Below, one piece after another: positions 62,219 to 64,000 of a DNA stretch of 64,000 nucleotides. The position numbers were made by a program, and so were the translations under genes. This DNA is from Pyropia yezoensis (Eukaryota > Rhodophyta > Bangiophyceae > Bangiales > Bangiaceae): contig CM020618.1 in NCBI GenBank assembly GCA_009829735.1, positions 21,251,346 to 21,315,345 of the forward strand, read 5' to 3'. Each line of letters opens with the position of its first letter. Position 1 is the stretch's first letter. Under the pieces are notes generated by a model, which made no database searches, was not told where the DNA came from, and worked only from the letters and a program-made list of their open reading frames with translations.

Positions 62219-64000
62219 TCACGCTGAGGGAGGGCTGTTAGGGTCTATCTCATTCCGGGCACAGTACGCCCGGACCTTCTCAGCGGAAAGGTCCTCCACA
62301 TACTCCCACGTATCATCCTTGGCTTTGTAGCCAAACCAACGCACCCTCAACATGAGGCGGTCAGTGTCTTCATCCCATCCGTGGTCGATGAACTTATCGA
62401 ACACGTACTCCTGCTGGCCCTGTTTGGCCGCAGGCAGTGAGGGGAGGCGCCACGCTTCCAAAGCACGCGCCCAAGCTGGGTCGCCTGCAGGCGGTGGTGC
62501 AACTTTGACCACGTCCTGTCCGTTCACTGTGCGGACCCCATCGTCACTTTCGATGGTGAAGCGCCGCCCATCAGTACGAAGGACCTGGTACAGTCCCTTC
62601 GTCTGGAATACCAGCTTACCCCCAGTTGGGGTGTGTGAGTGTACCAGCACCCAGTCACCCGGCTCGGGGACATACTTAGCGTTGCGCACCTTTTTGTCAA
62701 AGGTACGCTTGTAGCGCTTTTGTGCTTTGTCCATCTCAGCCCTGACTTTAGGGATGAGGTGCTCCAGCCTAGCGGCGAACTCCGCCTTACTCTCAGTAGG
62801 AGTAGGCGTACTGCCACTATCCTTCCTAGTTGGGAGCGACCGCCGCACGGCAATAGACCGCACGCGACGGGGGGTCACAAAAGCGAGGGGTACTTCCCCT
62901 GTAGATGAGTGAACCTGCGAATTGTAGGCAGTAGTAAGGATAGAAATGTATTGGTCCCACGTCGTCACGTGCTCACTCACATAGTGGCGCAGCTGCCTAA
63001 CAATAGTTTTGTTGAAGCGCTCCACCTGCCCATTAGTTTGTGGGTGGTAGGGGGTGGCATAGTTTGCCTTAACCCCCAACATATCCAGCACTCCCTGAAA
63101 CAGTACAGACGCAAATTGCGGTCCATTGTCCGATAGTGTACTATCTGGGATGCCATACGCGGCAACCGAGTGATCTAGGAAGGCTGACACGACCGACATG
63201 GCCGTGATCTCTGCCAGTGGGATCGCTCACGTAAGTTTCGTGAAGCGGTCACAGATGACCAGGAGGTACTGGTTGCCCTCCTCGGTCACGGGCAGTGGCC
63301 CAAGGATGTCCATCGCCAACGCGGCGAAGGGCTCCTTGGCCGGGAACAATACCATAGCCGTAGTAGGCCGCCGTTCCATTAGACGATTCTGTGCACAACT
63401 TGTGCAGGCAGCCACCCAACTGTAGATGTCCACCACCATGGATGGCCAGTAGTACCTGGTCCTCAGGGTCTGGTACAGTTTACTAGACCCCAGGTGTCCA
63501 CCCGTGGGAGCGTTGTGCTCCCTCTCAAGGATACTGTCCTTGAGGGATGCGGGGACGACAAGTTGTTCGGTCCCCTGGAATACCCCCCTCCTCATGAGGA
63601 GGCCATCGTCTCCCAGAAAGAAACGCGTCTCCACCACTGTATCCAGTGTATCCCTCTGCGACTTGCAGAAGGGATCCTCGGCCTGAGCCTTCACCACCTC
63701 GTCCAGGGACAGGGGCAAGTACTTCTTGTTCCCTGGCGCCTCGGGGTTCAACGCCTGACCCGAGCGCGTGACTACCCCCCCGATGGGGATGTCCTCATCG
63801 ACTGGTTAAGCGTCCAGCCCCTCGGTAGGTACCCGAGAGAGGCCGTCGGCAAGGGCATGTTGCCTGCCAGGTCGGTATTCAATGTCAAAGTTGAAGGGTG
63901 CCAGTCGCACCCTCCACCGGTTGAGACGAGTGTTCGTACAGTCCGTCTTAAAGATGAACTGCAACGCGCGGTGGTCACAGCGGATGAGGAACTTCTCACC
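62219..64000 (-). pseudogene. pol: Pol of element 2B (RNase H end, integrase, chromodomain), partial
   Basis: From the window edge: the RNase H tail (FLIRCDHRALQFIF, GRQHALADGLSR), a TAA at 63806-63808, the integrase zinc finger (H...H...CTSCAQNR), AMDILGPLPV, a TGA at 63227-63229, LSDNGPQF, HPQTNGQVERFNKT, a basic linker and a chromodomain-like end (YVFDKFIDHGW ... RWFGYKAKDDTWEYVEDL). Two nonsense codons make this copy inactive as read. The gag and RT parts lie outside the window. Confidence 0.9.

Larger units (their letters stand above)
59373..64000 (-). mobile_element. Element 2B: family 2 gypsy element, continues beyond the window
   Basis: Begins with a 469-bp 3' LTR (59373-59841) inserted into copy 1c after CATATA. 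It then has a polypurine tract, the antisense frame (plus), and pol (minus) from chromodomain back to the RNase H end at the window edge. Unlike 2A the integrase region is complete. The 5' LTR is not in the window. Confidence 0.92.

Noticed and set aside
1..64000. tRNA or rRNA genes
   Set aside because: I looked for B-box-like GGTTCGANTCC words and rRNA-like conserved blocks and saw none; a covariance-model search would be decisive.

Overview
This is a GC-rich eukaryotic nuclear window dominated by transposable elements. Evidence for a eukaryote: LTR retrotransposons with chromodomains, GT-AG-like intron boundaries, SET, IPT/TIG and matrin-type zinc-finger domains, and TATA-like boxes. The very high GC, long C/G homopolymers and Ala/Pro/Arg-rich open frames would fit a bangiophyte red alga (Porphyra/Pyropia type). 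That identification is a low-confidence inference; nothing here fixes the species.

Layout. 1-2850: extremely GC-rich DNA with no recognisable gene. 2850-13700: a probable old DNA-transposon cluster made of a SET-domain gene (+), a multi-exon Plavaka/CACTA-like transposase (-), and a divergent DNA-binding-like gene (+) with an AT-hook and a Cys-rich segment. 13700-19600: GC-rich host DNA with an acyltransferase-like fragment, an IPT/TIG-domain fragment, and a relic of gypsy family 3 split by a roughly 1-kb terminal-inverted-repeat element. 19612-29262: full-length Ty3/gypsy element 1a, TSD GTAGG. 29268-32147: spacer. 32153-41795: element 1b, same family, older, TSD CTGGC. 41837-46853: element 2A, a second gypsy family in minus orientation, TSD GGCGG, with most of pol deleted. 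46854-56150: a degraded reading frame, split by gypsy element 3 (48440-55454, TSD CTATC). 56281-59372: truncated inverted copy 1c of family 1. 59373 to the end: element 2B, minus, inserted into 1c and running out of the window.

Main point. Families 1 and 2 both carry, between pol and the 3' LTR, a long open frame on the strand opposite to pol (about 705 and 647 codons). The two antisense proteins share a central layout, and the frame disrupted by element 3 looks like a third relative. In the deletion derivative 2A the antisense frame is intact although reverse transcriptase and most of integrase are gone. Family 1 expresses pol behind a well-formed -1 ribosomal frameshift signal: a GGGAAAC slippery heptamer plus a hairpin that shows a compensatory base-pair change between copies. 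Family 2 is unusually dense in short perfect hairpins, many centred on CAACTTG or CAAGTTG. Family 3 has an extra zinc-finger ORF ahead of gag.
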